64,000 nucleotides of DNA, taken from the NCBI RefSeq assembly GCF_003073045.1, contig NC_037590.1, positions 15,158,778-15,222,777 on the forward strand, given 5' to 3'. A program made the translations under genes and the position numbers. Source of the DNA: Pomacea canaliculata (lineage: Eukaryota; Mollusca; Gastropoda; Architaenioglossa; Ampullariidae). Shown one piece after another: positions 14,401 to 26,600 of this stretch; position 1 is the first letter of the stretch, and every line of letters starts with the position of its first letter. The notes under the pieces are model-generated. The model worked only from the letters and a program-made list of their open reading frames with translations. It made no database searches and was not told the DNA's origin.

Positions 14401-15557
14401 TTCTGACCATTCTCTAAATATACTTATTATTAACTACAATGTTCTACAAATAATTACATTTCTTCTAGTTTCATTTTATATTTTTAAATCCACTTAAGGA
14501 ATCTAAGCTGTTTTACTCATTGACTTCACTCTTTTTTCTATTTCCTACAAACTTTTACACTTCCAGATCATAGTAACATAAAAATTACATAAATGATAAA
14601 TGTTATATACAGATTTCAAAAACACACATATCACCTTAAGACATATTTAGTGTCAGGTTTCAAAATAACAATTCCTAAATGCCTTTGTGTATGTCTTTGA
14701 AGCCTTTTTTAATTCTTTTCATTTTTATACTAAAAAAAAAAAAAAAAACCACTGGAAAAAAATGGCAATGAATTGTAAAGCATCGCCATCTGTAAGGCAG
14801 AGAAATAAATATATTATAAATATCAGTATCTGTAAGTTCTTTTGACCATAACCAGCATCTGATGTTGGATATTATATATATATTTATGTAAAAGATTATA
14901 TATAGATAAAGAAACTGACCTCGTCCACAACAAGGCCTTTCAGCTTAGAGAAATCTCCTCTGGATATGCAAGTTGAGATATATACAGCAGCCTAGAATAT
15001 AAATCATAGGTAACATCATAAGTATGGTGGGCAAACACACATGCACGCACACACGTTCTCCCTCTAATTATGTGTAACAAGTCAAGCTCATGTCAAGCAA
15101 CAAATCTAATCTTGAGCTACCAGATGTTTACCTGAGTGGCTGCTTCTAAAAATCCGTCTAAAGTAAAACTGGTATCGTAGTAGCCCCTAATCAAAAAACT
15201 GAAAAATCTATTCCGGAAAGATTTAACAAGACTAGGTATTGTTATCTGTGGAAAGTCCATTAGTTTGATGGGAAATCTCTGTCGCTGTCGTTCCCCATCT
15301 CCTCCCCAGTCCGCACCGCTGCTAGATCGACGACTCTGCATCCACTGATTCGACAGTTGATGTCTGCTATGAAAATTGTGAACGGGTGAGAAGGGCACGA
15401 ACATAGAACTTCGCTGAAAGACACCAGGAAAGGCAAAGCGTCGAAATTTGGAAGCAAAACCAAACTTCGATATAATCTTAATCATTCTGGATGACATATA
15501 TGATCTAATAGCACAAGATAGCAGAGTGCCATGGATAAAAATTGATGCCTGTGTCAT
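5418..15557 (-). CDS. MAIP1: MAIP1 (C2orf47): matrix AAA-peptidase interacting protein 1
   Basis: Mitochondrial matrix protein known in mammals to bind the m-AAA protease (AFG3L2/SPG7) and to help EMRE, a subunit of the calcium uniporter, escape degradation. Five exons on the minus strand: 15557-15132, 14991-14920, 14363-14234, 7400-7271, 5517-5418. All borders are GT-AG and phases agree, giving 285 codons plus stop (human about 291). Residues 1-80 are rich in Arg/Ser/Phe and nearly free of acidic residues, as in a matrix presequence. Residues about 120-285 form the Tim44-like conserved part: FLIRGYYDTSFTLDGFLEAA at the end of exon 1, KRFVEITIVLHCYHD at the start of exon 4 and FIREFTKGVEDSWTINKL in exon 5. 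Intron 3 is 6.8 kb, against 140 bp, 556 bp and 1.75 kb for the others, and carries transposon remnants and a purine-rich tract near 6780-6925. The start is the first ATG; a second in-frame Met lies about 18 codons in. The family call is firm; the exact start is less so. Confidence 0.93.
10150..10400 (-). mobile_element. Degenerate LINE 3'-end fragment (RT-protein C-terminus)
   Basis: Read on the minus strand, the sequence contains TILQGCLEGGQHQGRQRK followed by a degraded form of the WxDNxxxW block. This resembles the C-terminal tail of endonuclease/reverse-transcriptase proteins from marine invertebrate non-LTR elements (consensus of the type LQGTLEGxRRRGRQRKxWxDN). Stops interrupt the frame downstream and upstream, so it is dead. 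It lies inside MAIP1 intron 3 in the same orientation as the gene. The sequence up to about 10620 may belong to the same insertion, but I could not recognise it. Confidence 0.6.
13987..14151. mobile_element. hAT-type MITE (165 bp) with 8 bp target duplication
   Basis: The element begins CAGTAGTGCCCAACCT and ends with the reverse complement of CAGTGATATCCAACCT. These imperfect terminal inverted repeats match at 12 of 16 positions, and all four differences are transitions. The identical 8-mer ATTAAGAA flanks it at 13979-13986 and 14152-14159. An 8 bp duplication and CAG-type ends are hallmarks of hAT transposons. There is no coding capacity, so this is a non-autonomous copy. It sits in MAIP1 intron 3. 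Confidence 0.85.
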
Positions 15558-15711
15558 GTTTTTTCACAACAAACTTTGGTGCGGAAAAGGGTCTAAAACT
15601 GTTCACCTCCCAAAAGAGCGCTGCTCATCAGAGTAGCCTCCCTTGGCACGCAGGGACACGAAAGCGTCGTGGAAGCTATGAACCAACATTATTAGACGTT
15701 TATCTCCCAGG
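15558..15711. promoter_or_regulatory. Shared bidirectional promoter of MAIP1 and TYW5
   Basis: Only 154 bp separate the MAIP1 start codon (minus) from the TYW5 start codon (plus), so both 5' UTRs and promoters must overlap here or extend into the partner gene. I see no TATA box in the usual sense. The middle part is richer in G+C and CpG than the flanking introns. The function is inferred from layout; no factor-binding site was identified with confidence. Confidence 0.75.
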
Positions 15712-18700
15712 ATGGCTGAAAAGACGAGTGATTCTCTAATTGTTTACCATGATGTCACAAACAAAAAATTTCAAGAAGAAATTTATCCAAGGGTAGAATA
15801 AAAATCAATATTTTTGCCTATTTTCTGCTAAGCTTTAGCCAACTATGCAGTTAATGAAATATTAATATTGTATGCATTTTCTTTCTGCTTAGTTTGATCT
15901 AGTCCTCAACACTAACTTTGAAACACCCTTTGCTGAAGCTATGTCCTTAAAGTAATAAAGAATCAATCAATATGATACATACTGCATCTTGCATTGTAGA
16001 TTTAATTTGCCATATTTTTTTCCCCATTTAGTTTATGTGGTTATGGAACATAATTTCAAGTACTGTCCACGTTGGGCTAAGTGGCAAGCCTTGTCGGCCA
16101 CTACATCCATCCAGCTGTTACCCCGATGACCAGTCATGGCAGACCAGCATAGCTGTTTGTCAGTTTATATCAGTAAAAGGATCAACGAATGAATCTTTTC
16201 GTGATTTGTTGTTGTTGTTGACACTTTTTTGTTTGGCACCAGAGAAGACCAGCCATTTTGAGAGGTATAGACATAGGGCCATGTAGACATAAATGGACAG
16301 TGGATTACCTCGCACATCAAGGAGGTGAGATGGAAGTCAAGGTCCATGTCTCAGTTCATAAACAAATGGATTTTATCACCAAAAATTTTGTTTACAGGTG
16401 TGCCAGAGTTGTTATTTATCATAATTACCTGATTATATGATGAATTATAAAATAAATTGTGAGCTGTGGTATTTCAGAATGTAAGCAGCTGTCTGAGACG
16501 TAAAACGAACGCACTATTCAATACTTTTCCAGATTTGGGTATATGAGAAATACTTTAAAGGAAGTATATGTTATTCAAAATAAAATAGGTTCTCCACAAG
16601 AGTATTTGCAAATAGTTGCATATTTTAGACCATAAATTCTGTTGCCTTTCTTGTGACTTTGTCTAGTTATAACAGCATTTTTTTAAAAACACAATGTCTA
16701 TAAAAAGGTCCAAAGTGCAGTACAGCTCCTACAAATTTTCTAATGGGGAATATTAATATATAGATTTCAATGAAGGAGTCACAAAGACTAAACATCTGAC
16801 ATTAGTCTGACAACGTAAAGTCTTTGGAAGTCATATCACGAGTAATAATGAACTAGCTTATAATTTAGCCAATATGAGTGGTATTTTATAAAACAGGCTC
16901 ATTTTAGTGTTACAAACTTTACAGAACAAATTTAACAAATACTTTACCTCTTTCTTATCACTCATGAAGGTCTTTGCCATTTTCAACACTTGTGAGAAGG
17001 GCAGCAGAAGAGAAGCATGAAGATTATTTCACCAGTGATGTATGGCTTTATAAGCTGGTGCTTTGCATGTTGGTTTATTCATACTTAAGTTGAATGACTT
17101 TAACATCTGTACAAGTTATTGCAGTGTTTTGGGGTTTTTTTTGGGGGGGTTGTTTGTTTTGCAAGTCTCCAGCCTTGCTACTGTTACTATTCGCATGCAT
17201 CAGCAATTGTTTCTGTTTTTGCAATTCCTTTTTTCACAAGTGCAAGAGTTCTTAATGTCTTATGGTTTCTCACAGAAGCTTACTATTTTTATCATTCATC
17301 TAAGCTAATGGTATAGAACAAATTCCATATAAGACATATTAATGATAAATTTAGTAGTATAGTCATTATTTGAATGGTGTATATCACAACTGTATCATGT
17401 TGACATCAACAACATTAGTAAATTAGATGTATTTGTCATATGTGCTAAAATTATCTTCTTGATATTTGTAGAATTTACTATTTCTACATTAAAAAAAATT
17501 TTTTTTTTCCTTGTGCAGTATGAAGTTTACTATCTTAGAGCACTTGGAGAAGATCCTCGCAGAGATATTGCTGACATTCACCGGCAGTTTCCAAAGCTCG
17601 CAAGTGACATATCAATTCCACCATTCTTTGATGAGGATAAATTTTTTTCCAGTGTCTTTCGAATTGCATCAAAGGGTTTGCAACTGTGGACACACTATGA
17701 TGTGAGACTGACTTACTCTTTTGAACTTGATAATGCCTAAACTGTCATTCATCACTTCCCAGTGAATGGTAAAGAATAAAAAAAAAAAATGTTGGTAATA
17801 TCATTAGTCATCTCTACAGCTAATCAAGCCTAAGGGACATGCTGATGATGATTGATATTGATGGAGGATGGGTGGTGGGTGGTTGGGGGGGTGAAAAATG
17901 CAAAAAAAAATTGATTTACAGGACATCAATGTGTATTAGCAAATACAAATATATGAAACAGCAGACTGTACATAGTGCTTAGTCTATAGGACTAGATTTG
18001 AATGTGTAATACGGTACCCATCTGAGCTTTTGTTTCAGATAATGGACAACATGCTGATCCAAGTAACTGGGCACAAAAAAGTGGTCCTCTTCAGCCCACA
18101 AGAAGCTTGTAACTTGTACCTGGATGGTAAGCTAGTCATCAATCAAAGAAGTGTTAAGTACTTATTTATTATATTATGGAAACAATGGCATAGATTACAA
18201 AAATCAATGAAGATGTCTGAATAAAGAGTGTTGAATAAAATAACAAGAATGCGTGTCATATTGATGTTTGAAAGTTAAAGAATTAAGTCAATTTCTTATT
18301 TTACAATTACCAAAAAAGGCTGGATTTTGCAGGTGATAAATCTGCAGTTTTGGACATTGACAACCCGGATCTGATACGATTTCCCAAGTTTGCTAAAGCC
18401 TGTCGAATTGAGGGGTGTCTTGAACCAGGAGATATACTGTTTATTCCAGGTCTGAAATAATTTAATTCTATTATTTTGACTTTCACAAACATGCACTTTG
18501 ACAGACATAAGTGATTCTTAGATCTCTAGCTTTCAACATGTGCTTTTGTTTTAGTATGTTCTTAATTTGACGTAAACTAGCCTCAATCTTTGTGTTGATT
18601 CTTTCAATTAGCTATTACACAGATATGTTTAGGATAATATAGGATATTTAATGTATCTTGTGCAAACTCAGAACCATAAAAACTCATGGATATGTACCAT

Positions 18701-19287
18701 AGGGTTTATGCATGTGGACATGGGCATTAATTCATATGTGCGCTTGTGTGCACACACAGAGAGGTAGGAGGACCACTTGTATAAGAAGTGCATATGGGTG
18801 CAAGATATTTCAGTTATTTTTTATTTTCATTTTTTTAAAGATTTACTGTCTTCTAACCCTTTGTAACACTTTGTCTTTTTGCTTTCACTGGCCTCCATGA
18901 TGCAATTAGCACAATTCTGCAGTCACTTCTTTCTGTACTATATTTTTTGATGGACAAATATTTACTCTTTGCATGTCATAAGCTCCTGATAACATGGCTT
19001 ATTCTTTGCTTGCAGCTCTGTGGTTTCATAATGTCATATCCAAGGATTTTGGCATTGCCGTAAATGTGTTCTGGAAACATTTACAAAATGATCTATACGA
19101 TGGCAAAGACACTTATGGCAACAAAGACCTCATTCCAGCACAAAGAGCCATGCAAATAGTAGATAATGCTATCAAAGCCTTGGAAAATCTTCCTAAAGAA
19201 TACAGGGACTTCTACGCTCGGCGGCTTATGCTGAGAATACAGTCTAAAACTTTCAAAAAAGATTGCGGAGACAAAAATTGCGATTGA
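15712..19287 (+). CDS. TYW5: TYW5: JmjC tRNA wybutosine-synthesizing hydroxylase
   Basis: Fe(II)/2-oxoglutarate oxygenase that hydroxylates the wybutosine precursor at position 37 of tRNA-Phe, giving hydroxywybutosine. Seven exons: 15712-15792, 16243-16397, 16970-17039, 17519-17701, 18039-18126, 18333-18449, 19016-19287. All introns are GT-AG and phases agree, giving 321 codons plus stop (human 315). The JmjC fold is complete. The metal triad is His161 and Asp163 (WTHYD, end of exon 4) and His236 (ALWFHNV, start of exon 7). Other conserved blocks are [16 protein letters not shown] and [11 protein letters not shown] (exon 2), [17 protein letters not shown] (exon 4), [17 protein letters not shown] (exon 5), [14 protein letters not shown] (exon 6) and [11 protein letters not shown] near the C-terminus. 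The start is the only ATG that gives the family N-terminus; exon 1 joins exon 2 exactly where the human protein aligns. It is divergent from MAIP1 and upstream of RNPC3. Nothing suggests damage. Confidence 0.96.
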
Positions 19288-19288
19288 A

Positions 19289-19465
19289 AATAAACAACAC
19301 AAATTTTTAATGGTATATTCTTTTGATTTGTGCTGTTTGTTTGGTACAAATGAAGTGTGTTGTACAAAAATTTTGGGTATGATTTTGTGCAATGCACTAT
19401 GAATTTTAAATATTTATGCATACAAAATGAGAGCAAAGTATAAAGAACATATATTTATAAATAAA
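19289..19465 (+). other. TYW5 3' UTR with two poly(A) signals
   Basis: AATAAA lies two bases after the TYW5 stop (19289-19294) and again at 19460-19465. The second is better placed for a normal 3' UTR of about 200 nt. Cleavage sites cannot be located from sequence alone. Confidence 0.6.
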
Positions 19466-19739
19466 AATATTTATCTTAGAATTTTTTCGTTCCTCCAAAA
19501 ATTGAGCAAGTTCTAAATAATTGTAATTTAAGTTTCTACGACACTTGCTCATCTATTGAATAATTAGTGCATTAATCTTGCATTAATCTTAGTCTTTTTA
19601 TAAAGTTCTTAGAAGAAAATAAGTTTTTCATTATGTCCCAAATAGTCTTCTTTCATATAACTATGGAAAAGTGTAAGTGACAATTGAAATGGGCACTTTC
19701 TAGTATCATGAACTTGTGATTTTTGCAGATTTTTTTTTT

Positions 19740-19915
19740 AAAAAAAAAGGGTTTTAGCCTTTTAATTAACATTTGTATAACTCTTGGACCAGCAGTCTGG
19801 GAGAGTAGCTTCCCCTTGGTCCGAATGCGCGAACAGCGTTGCTTCCGTTCAGAGTGAAAGTATTCCTGACTAGTAGTACATGTAGTTGTATTGTTTATTG
19901 GAGATTTAATCAAAG
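19740..19915 (+). other. Candidate non-coding first exon / promoter of RNPC3
   Basis: A locally more G+C-rich stretch ends in a good donor (AAAG then GTAAGA at 19916). Spliced to the exon at 20668 it would stay open in frame for 16 codons, back to a TGA stop, but that segment holds no ATG. It may be a 5' UTR exon. An alternative is a short exon ending at 20301 (ATG ATG TCT G, then GTACAC), which would supply an in-frame Met. Neither can be confirmed here. Confidence 0.35.
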
Positions 19916-20667
19916 GTAAGAATGTATTTTACAGATATTTACTAACGTGCCTGATTCAAGATTTATGAGAATGCATAACAAACTTGTTTAAGTGTCATCG
20001 TAGGTTTTCGAAACCTTTCAAAACATAAGCAAAAAGGGAACTTGCGTTTAAGTTATCGCTAGAGAAATGGTATTTACTGACTCATAAAATATTTGCAGTG
20101 AGGAAAAACAGGAACAGTTATGAGTTAATTGTCGTTGTTATCATGAATTGGCGAAGATCTCGAAATTTCATTACAGTTTTGGAAAAGATTAGAGCTCAAC
20201 GTTCTCCAACAACAGAACAAATGACATAAAAGATATGACTACACAGTTAGCAGTTTTAAAAGCTTGCTAGTTACTGTTTTCTTAGAGTTTCATGATGTCT
20301 GGTACACACAATTTTTATTTTCCTCCAGTATCTACAAGAACATCCATTTTGTTTATTGCCTATGCATAGTTTAGAATGTGGTATCCATCAGTCTGGAAAA
20401 CAGTACCAATAACAATAATTATCACCAGATTTTTTAAAGCTATGTCTTTTCATGTCTTAATCTTATGATTCCCATCCCATGATTCCTCAGCATACTTGTT
20501 GAGCAAGTTTTTTTGAAACTGCATGTTTATTTTTCACACTCCATCTCATGTTTCACAGATGTTTATGTTTTCAAGAATATCTCTTGTTTCTATTTAAGAA
20601 ACAGTTCAGATTATGAAGAAATACATTAAAGTTTAAAAAGGACAAATCATACGTATACTTTAAACAG

Positions 20668-23600
20668 ATGGAGGTAGTACACTTTTAGTGCGTCACCTAC
20701 CATCGACCCTCAGCAAGGATGAAAAGGAAGACCTACTCAAACATTTTGGTGCCTGTAGAGTTCGTGTTATGGGCAACAAAGGCCCACTGGTAAGAAATGT
20801 TGTCAGAAATGATGTGGCATATTTAAGAATATTCTATAAATGTTATCTATATGTAACTTTAAGTAGTGTTTCTATATTTATTTGTGACAAACTTTATATA
20901 GAGATCAGAGAAGTCTTATCTTCACTCCATCTCACATTTTTGTTCTAAATATAAAAGGTAATAATTAACATGTGGGTTGTAGTCAACTGCTTAGCAAGCA
21001 AAGCACATGAAATTACTTGGTAGTTAAAAATAATTGTTTGAAGTGTAAATTGGAGTTTAGCATTAATCTTAGATCTGTAACATGCAAAGTCTTTGTGTTG
21101 AGCACATGAGAAGAACAAAGAAGTAAGGTTCTTTTTATATATATTTGTGTGTGTTGGCATTTATTTTATGAGTTTTTTTGTATCTGTTTCTTCTTTTATC
21201 TGCAGAAACACACCGCTTTTGCTGAATTCCAGAACAAAGAGACTGCACTACAGGTATTTAAGTATTTATTTATTAAGTTACTGGCAGTAACAGTGGTAAC
21301 AGTTTCTGCCACCTTTAGCATTTTTTTTCCTTAACCTAAATTTAGGTCACTAAAGTCTCCTTTCTGCATTTTTTTATTTTAAATGTGTTCTGTGTTTTAT
21401 TTATTCCAATTTTGCAATAAGTTGTAGGGTTTGCAAGAATTTCATCAGCAAGTAATTTTTAAAATTACAAAATGCAAATTTTGTTTTCCTTTGGGTATAT
21501 CACCAACTTATTTCTTGCTAGTCAGCCTGTTATGGTGTGCATAGGTGCTGGCAAAACTGCACCAGGTGGAATTGCTAGGATGTAAGATTGTAGTTGAGCT
21601 GGCTCGAGATCAGGACATACATCACTTTCCTTCTGTCACAGATACTCAGCCAGAAAGCAGGTACTTTACCTTTTTTTAAGTTTTTTTTTTTGGAGGTAGT
21701 GGTGGCAGGGGGCAACATTTTTCTGTTTCAGCAGATGCATATTTAAATGGTGTTTTTACAAATCTTGCTTTGTACAGCTCTCTCTCTCTCTGTGCAAGCA
21801 TGAGTGAGAAAGAAATGGCAGGATGGAGAATTATGCACTTTATACCAGTCGATACATTTCACAAATTTCTGTTTATTACCTGAGCTGAACACATAACAGC
21901 AAATACATTCAAAAACACAAATGAAATTACATTTTTAACTCATTAGATTTTTTTTTTAAATCCACTTAAACCACACTTTTCATCTTGACATTCAAGAACA
22001 GTTTTTGACAGTATTTCTTAATAGCATAACCCTGAAAATGTATTACCTCCCTTGCCTTAAGATTGTGTGCTGTAATAGGTTCAAGAATTAGAGGCTATTG
22101 TTGATGTCTTTTATTATCAATAGTTTTCTTTTTTCAGAATTCATGAAAAGAATGCTAAGGATGACAAAGTAAATGAAAAAAAAGACAATGAAGTGGAAGA
22201 AAATCCTTTTGACTTTTCCTTTCATAAATGGGGGTAAGCTTGCTAATTCTGCGCTGATTTTATAACTTTTACTTTTCAAGCTTAAATAAACACAAACTCA
22301 TTGAAAACAATGAATATTTGTTCCCAGTATTCCTCATTGTAGAACTATCCTAGTAGGAAAATATCTCCGTCCTTTACTAGTTTATCTGGAATTATTGGTT
22401 CATGTAAACTTGGGCATTGTCATACTTTTAAAGTAGAGTATTGATAAGCATAGATAAATTACCTTTATTAGATTTTGTTCTATCTTTCTCTCACATATCA
22501 TCCTTACAGGCTGAAGTATCCAAGACGTCGTCGATTATTTTATTTGTACCCTCCCCCATCACCATCCATTCTAATGAACATCAGCAACGCTTTGGCAGCA
22601 TGTCCAAAGTTCTATGTTCAGGTACTTTTTAATTGTTAGATTCTTTTTTTGAAGTTATTTATTTTACTGTTCAGAGTAGTTCTTTGTTAAGGTTAATGGT
22701 TCTTTTGGGGAGACTTTGAATGTAAATTAACAAGAATTAGAAGAGTAGTTGCCAAAGCCCTTTTTGATAGATAACATTTTTCAATTTCTGCTTCCTGGAT
22801 ATTGGTCATCTTTGGATGTCTTGCAATGTGCACTGATTTTGGTGAATGTGTTTATTTCTTTTTTATCTTCATCTTCTTTCTGCTTCATGTGATTATAAGT
22901 GTATGTGGGAATTTTCTATTAATACTACAGAATTATAGTTTGGTAACATTTAAATGTAGTTGTCAGTAGTGACAACGCTAAAGATTTAGATGGTTGTAGC
23001 ATTGTTAGGGGATAAAAATTCTGATAAAGATATATCATTTATGGCTTATCTTCAGGTGCTTCATCTCATGAATAAATGGATTTGCCAGCACCCTTTGGAC
23101 CAGTTACAGCACAACCTCCAATGGTAGTATAAAGTTAAATCTAACTTCTTTTAATGACGATATATTTTCTTTAAAAGTTCTTTGTTGTGAAAACTCCAGG
23201 AGTGCTCAGTCATGTAGCTACAAGATAGAGCTTCTGATGAAATGTAACCTTTAGCACAATAACTACTAGTATTTCAAAAGAATGTATAGCAGTGAGGAAG
23301 TCTATTAATAGGTGAAATATTTTGTTTCCAGGCAGCTGACACAATCATCTCTGGTTACACAGCAGACAAGTTAGAGACAGAGGAAATGGAACTGTCCAGC
23401 ACCGAAGAGTCAGAGATAGAAGGTGATGCAGGTATTCACAGGTGAGAAGCATGTAGCAAGAGATAGCTTACAGTGGTGATGGGGGCATTCATAATAAATG
23501 GGTTTATACCAGCCTTTCTCTAACTTTTAGTTCTGACAGAACCCTTGAAATAATGTTCAGGTCATGGAAAATTCCTGACTATAAAATAAAATAATAATCC

Positions 23601-26600
23601 ATATAATTTTGTTGGAACCATTGCTGCACTTATAGGTGTTTACAAAAGACAAGACCCGATAGAGCAGGATGACTGAAAGTATCTGTCTGTGAAAAGTCAA
23701 TTGTTCATGGGTCATAAAAATATGGTATTACATTCCAGAGAGAGGGAACCCAGAAGATTGTAGAGTTTCACTACTAATTCTTATCAGTGTTTTCTGTAAT
23801 TGAGTGCTACCATCATTCATGAATTCGTTCAACTTGAGTATGATCTTAGGCTTGAGAAATAAGATCAAATCTTTCCTACTCTGGCCTATCTTTGCCCAGC
23901 ATTTTGAGCCTGCCATGCACCTGGTTTACTGCAGGACAGTTTGTAACCTACTAAACATGAATGTTGATATTTTATCATTACTGGTTATCAAATGTTTACA
24001 CAGATTTCATGAATAAAATCACAACACTAATAAAGCAATTTATTTTCATCATGAATCAGATGGTTAGCGACTGTAATCTTACTATGCGGGTTGGCTGCAC
24101 TGGTTTTAGCTCTCATCTTGGGCACGGTGTTCTTTCTCTACGTGTGGCATCTGTTTTTAGAAGGGCTGGCTGGCAAGCCATGATATAGTCTTAGTTAATG
24201 GCTTGGAGTAAAACACTAATACCCCTCCCCCCACTTCATCATTAATCAAAATGGCATGAACAACATGAAGCCATGGCCAAGCCACATTTCCTGCAGTGAT
24301 CGTTTGTCTCTGTCCCAGCTGTTTACTTATTTGTTTACTCATTTTAGTACAACAGATGCAGGTGGCAGCAACTGCTGCTTGGTTTTTCATCATTGGGTGT
24401 GACATGGATTAGTTCCCATTTAAGGGAAGTTTTTATGGGTTTATTTGATATTTTTGGCCATTCGACATTAATCCTGATTGATATTTTATGTCTGCTGTAT
24501 TTTTAGACCAGATGAAGAGGTCTTGCTGAAACGTCCCCAACGTGAGAAGAGGAGAGTGAGAAAACGGGCTCGACTGTCACTTGTCCAGCCTCAGAACTTT
24601 GAGGTTAAACCCTCTTCTCATGCTGTATCATTGGAGGAAGTATTTGAGCAAATCGCAGAGAGTGGAAGCCGGCGGAAAATACAGTTAAATCTGCCGAATG
24701 CTGTAACAGATGCAGCAGAAAGTCAAGTTTTACCCCTGCCAGAGCAACCAGAAGGTAGATAACTTGTTAAATATCACTTAGATATTTTGTATATGAAATG
24801 GTACGCGCCTTCTGGAAAAAACAAAAAATGTTTAAGTGAGATTATGGCCCTTTAGTTACAGAAACTTTACCTCACACACAAAGTTTTTAATGGCTCTAAA
24901 CGGAAATTAGCGGTGTTTTCATAAGCGTGGATGATTTGAGAATTGATGCTTCTCATGACAAGTAAATTGAGTTCTTTTTAACATCCCTACCCATTGATTA
25001 GTGCTGTACATCCTTGCTCCCAACTGTAAATGGAGACTGGGTTTGCTGAATCACAAAAGCAGATCTAGAGAACAGTTTGAAATCTCTAGTCACTTGATTC
25101 ATGCTTTCTATGTAGCATTAATAATTCAACAATGTCATTTATATTTACTTTTTTCACCAGCAGATATCTGTGTGGAAAAGTAGAGAAAAAGACTTTCATT
25201 GTTGTTTGTTTTGCAGATACTGCAGGAAATGTTATTGATGCTGACAAAGAAGTCCAGTCCAGTGGATTTGGTGTTCTTACTCCAGTTGTCAAAGTATGCA
25301 TTAACAAAGTAATGCCTTTTAGCAACAGACAGAATGTAAATAACAGAATATAACGAAATGCAAATAACTGGCATACCTTTTCCACTCCTTTGTAGAAAAC
25401 AAAAAGTAGCACTATCACAATTTGATCAGGATGGATTGAATCACTAGAAGGGATTAAGTTAAATTACTTTGCACAATCCTGAGCTAAATAATTTGTTGTT
25501 TGTGTTTTTTTATGAAGCCTTTGGACAAAGGAAATGAGGAAGAAAAGGAAAAGGAATGGTCAGAAACAATTTTTGTTACTGATTCTGAACTGTCCAAGGG
25601 GAGAATGTCCCATAAAGGTAAGAATAAAATAGAAATCCACAACTGTACAAGATGTTTGGCATTGCAAGAAGATTTATGTCCTTGAATGTTTTATTGTGAT
25701 ACTTTTTAAAAATACACTATTTTCTTGCTTCATTTCTAAAATGTCTTGCTGACATGATTGTTGCTGAATGTTTAGAAACAGAAAAGATTGCAGTGTTCCG
25801 GAATTATCAGCAAGGAGAGCCAAGTCGGCGGCTTTACATCAAAAACCTGGCCAGACAAGTGACGGAAGAGGTTCGTAAGGGGACATTTGCATTAGTTTTG
25901 CTGTGCTTAGGATAATGTTTTAGGGATTGGCCTCCTTTAAAAAATATTAATGTGATTTCAAATTATATTATGTTAGCTTTTATTTGCAACATTAAGAAAT
26001 AATTTATTAATTGATATTACTTTAATATTTTATTTTGTTATCAGGACCTGCACTGGATTTTTGGTCGTTATGTCAACTGGGCTGACGAAGGGGAAAAAAT
26101 TATGTAAGAAACTTTGCAACATTGTCCTTGGCACAGAATGACCACAGTTTAAAACATCCTATTAATGTTTCATACAGCAAAGACAAGACTCAAATAGTGC
26201 TCATTTATACATGTATAACCTTTTATAGTTTTTCAAATTTTTTTTAATACAGAAAAAACTAGTTGCTTAATGGACTTTAAAGTAACTTTTTGTTAATTTA
26301 TGGTTAAGATAAAGTTCTTGTTCGTCTGTTTGTCTTACAGGTTTGACATTCGTCTGATGAGGGAGGGTCGAATGAAGGGACAGGCATTTGTGACTTTACC
26401 TGGCACCGAGCAGGCTAAGCAAGCTGTTGCAGATGTCAATGCCTTTGTCTTGAAAGGAAAGCCTATGGCAGTGGTAAGCAGTAGGAGAATTCATGCTATC
26501 TCATCATCTGTTCACCATTCTGTTTATTTGGTGCTGCATCTTTCTTTTTTAATTTTTTTTCGTTGGTTTTTTTTTTCCCTCTACCCTGGGTGTTCTTCGA

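Noticed and set aside
26352..26372. Hammerhead-ribozyme-like core (CTGATGAG followed by CGAA)
   Set aside because: It lies in an RNPC3 coding exon, lacks the third conserved element and the flanking stems, and is explained by the peptide RLMREGRM.
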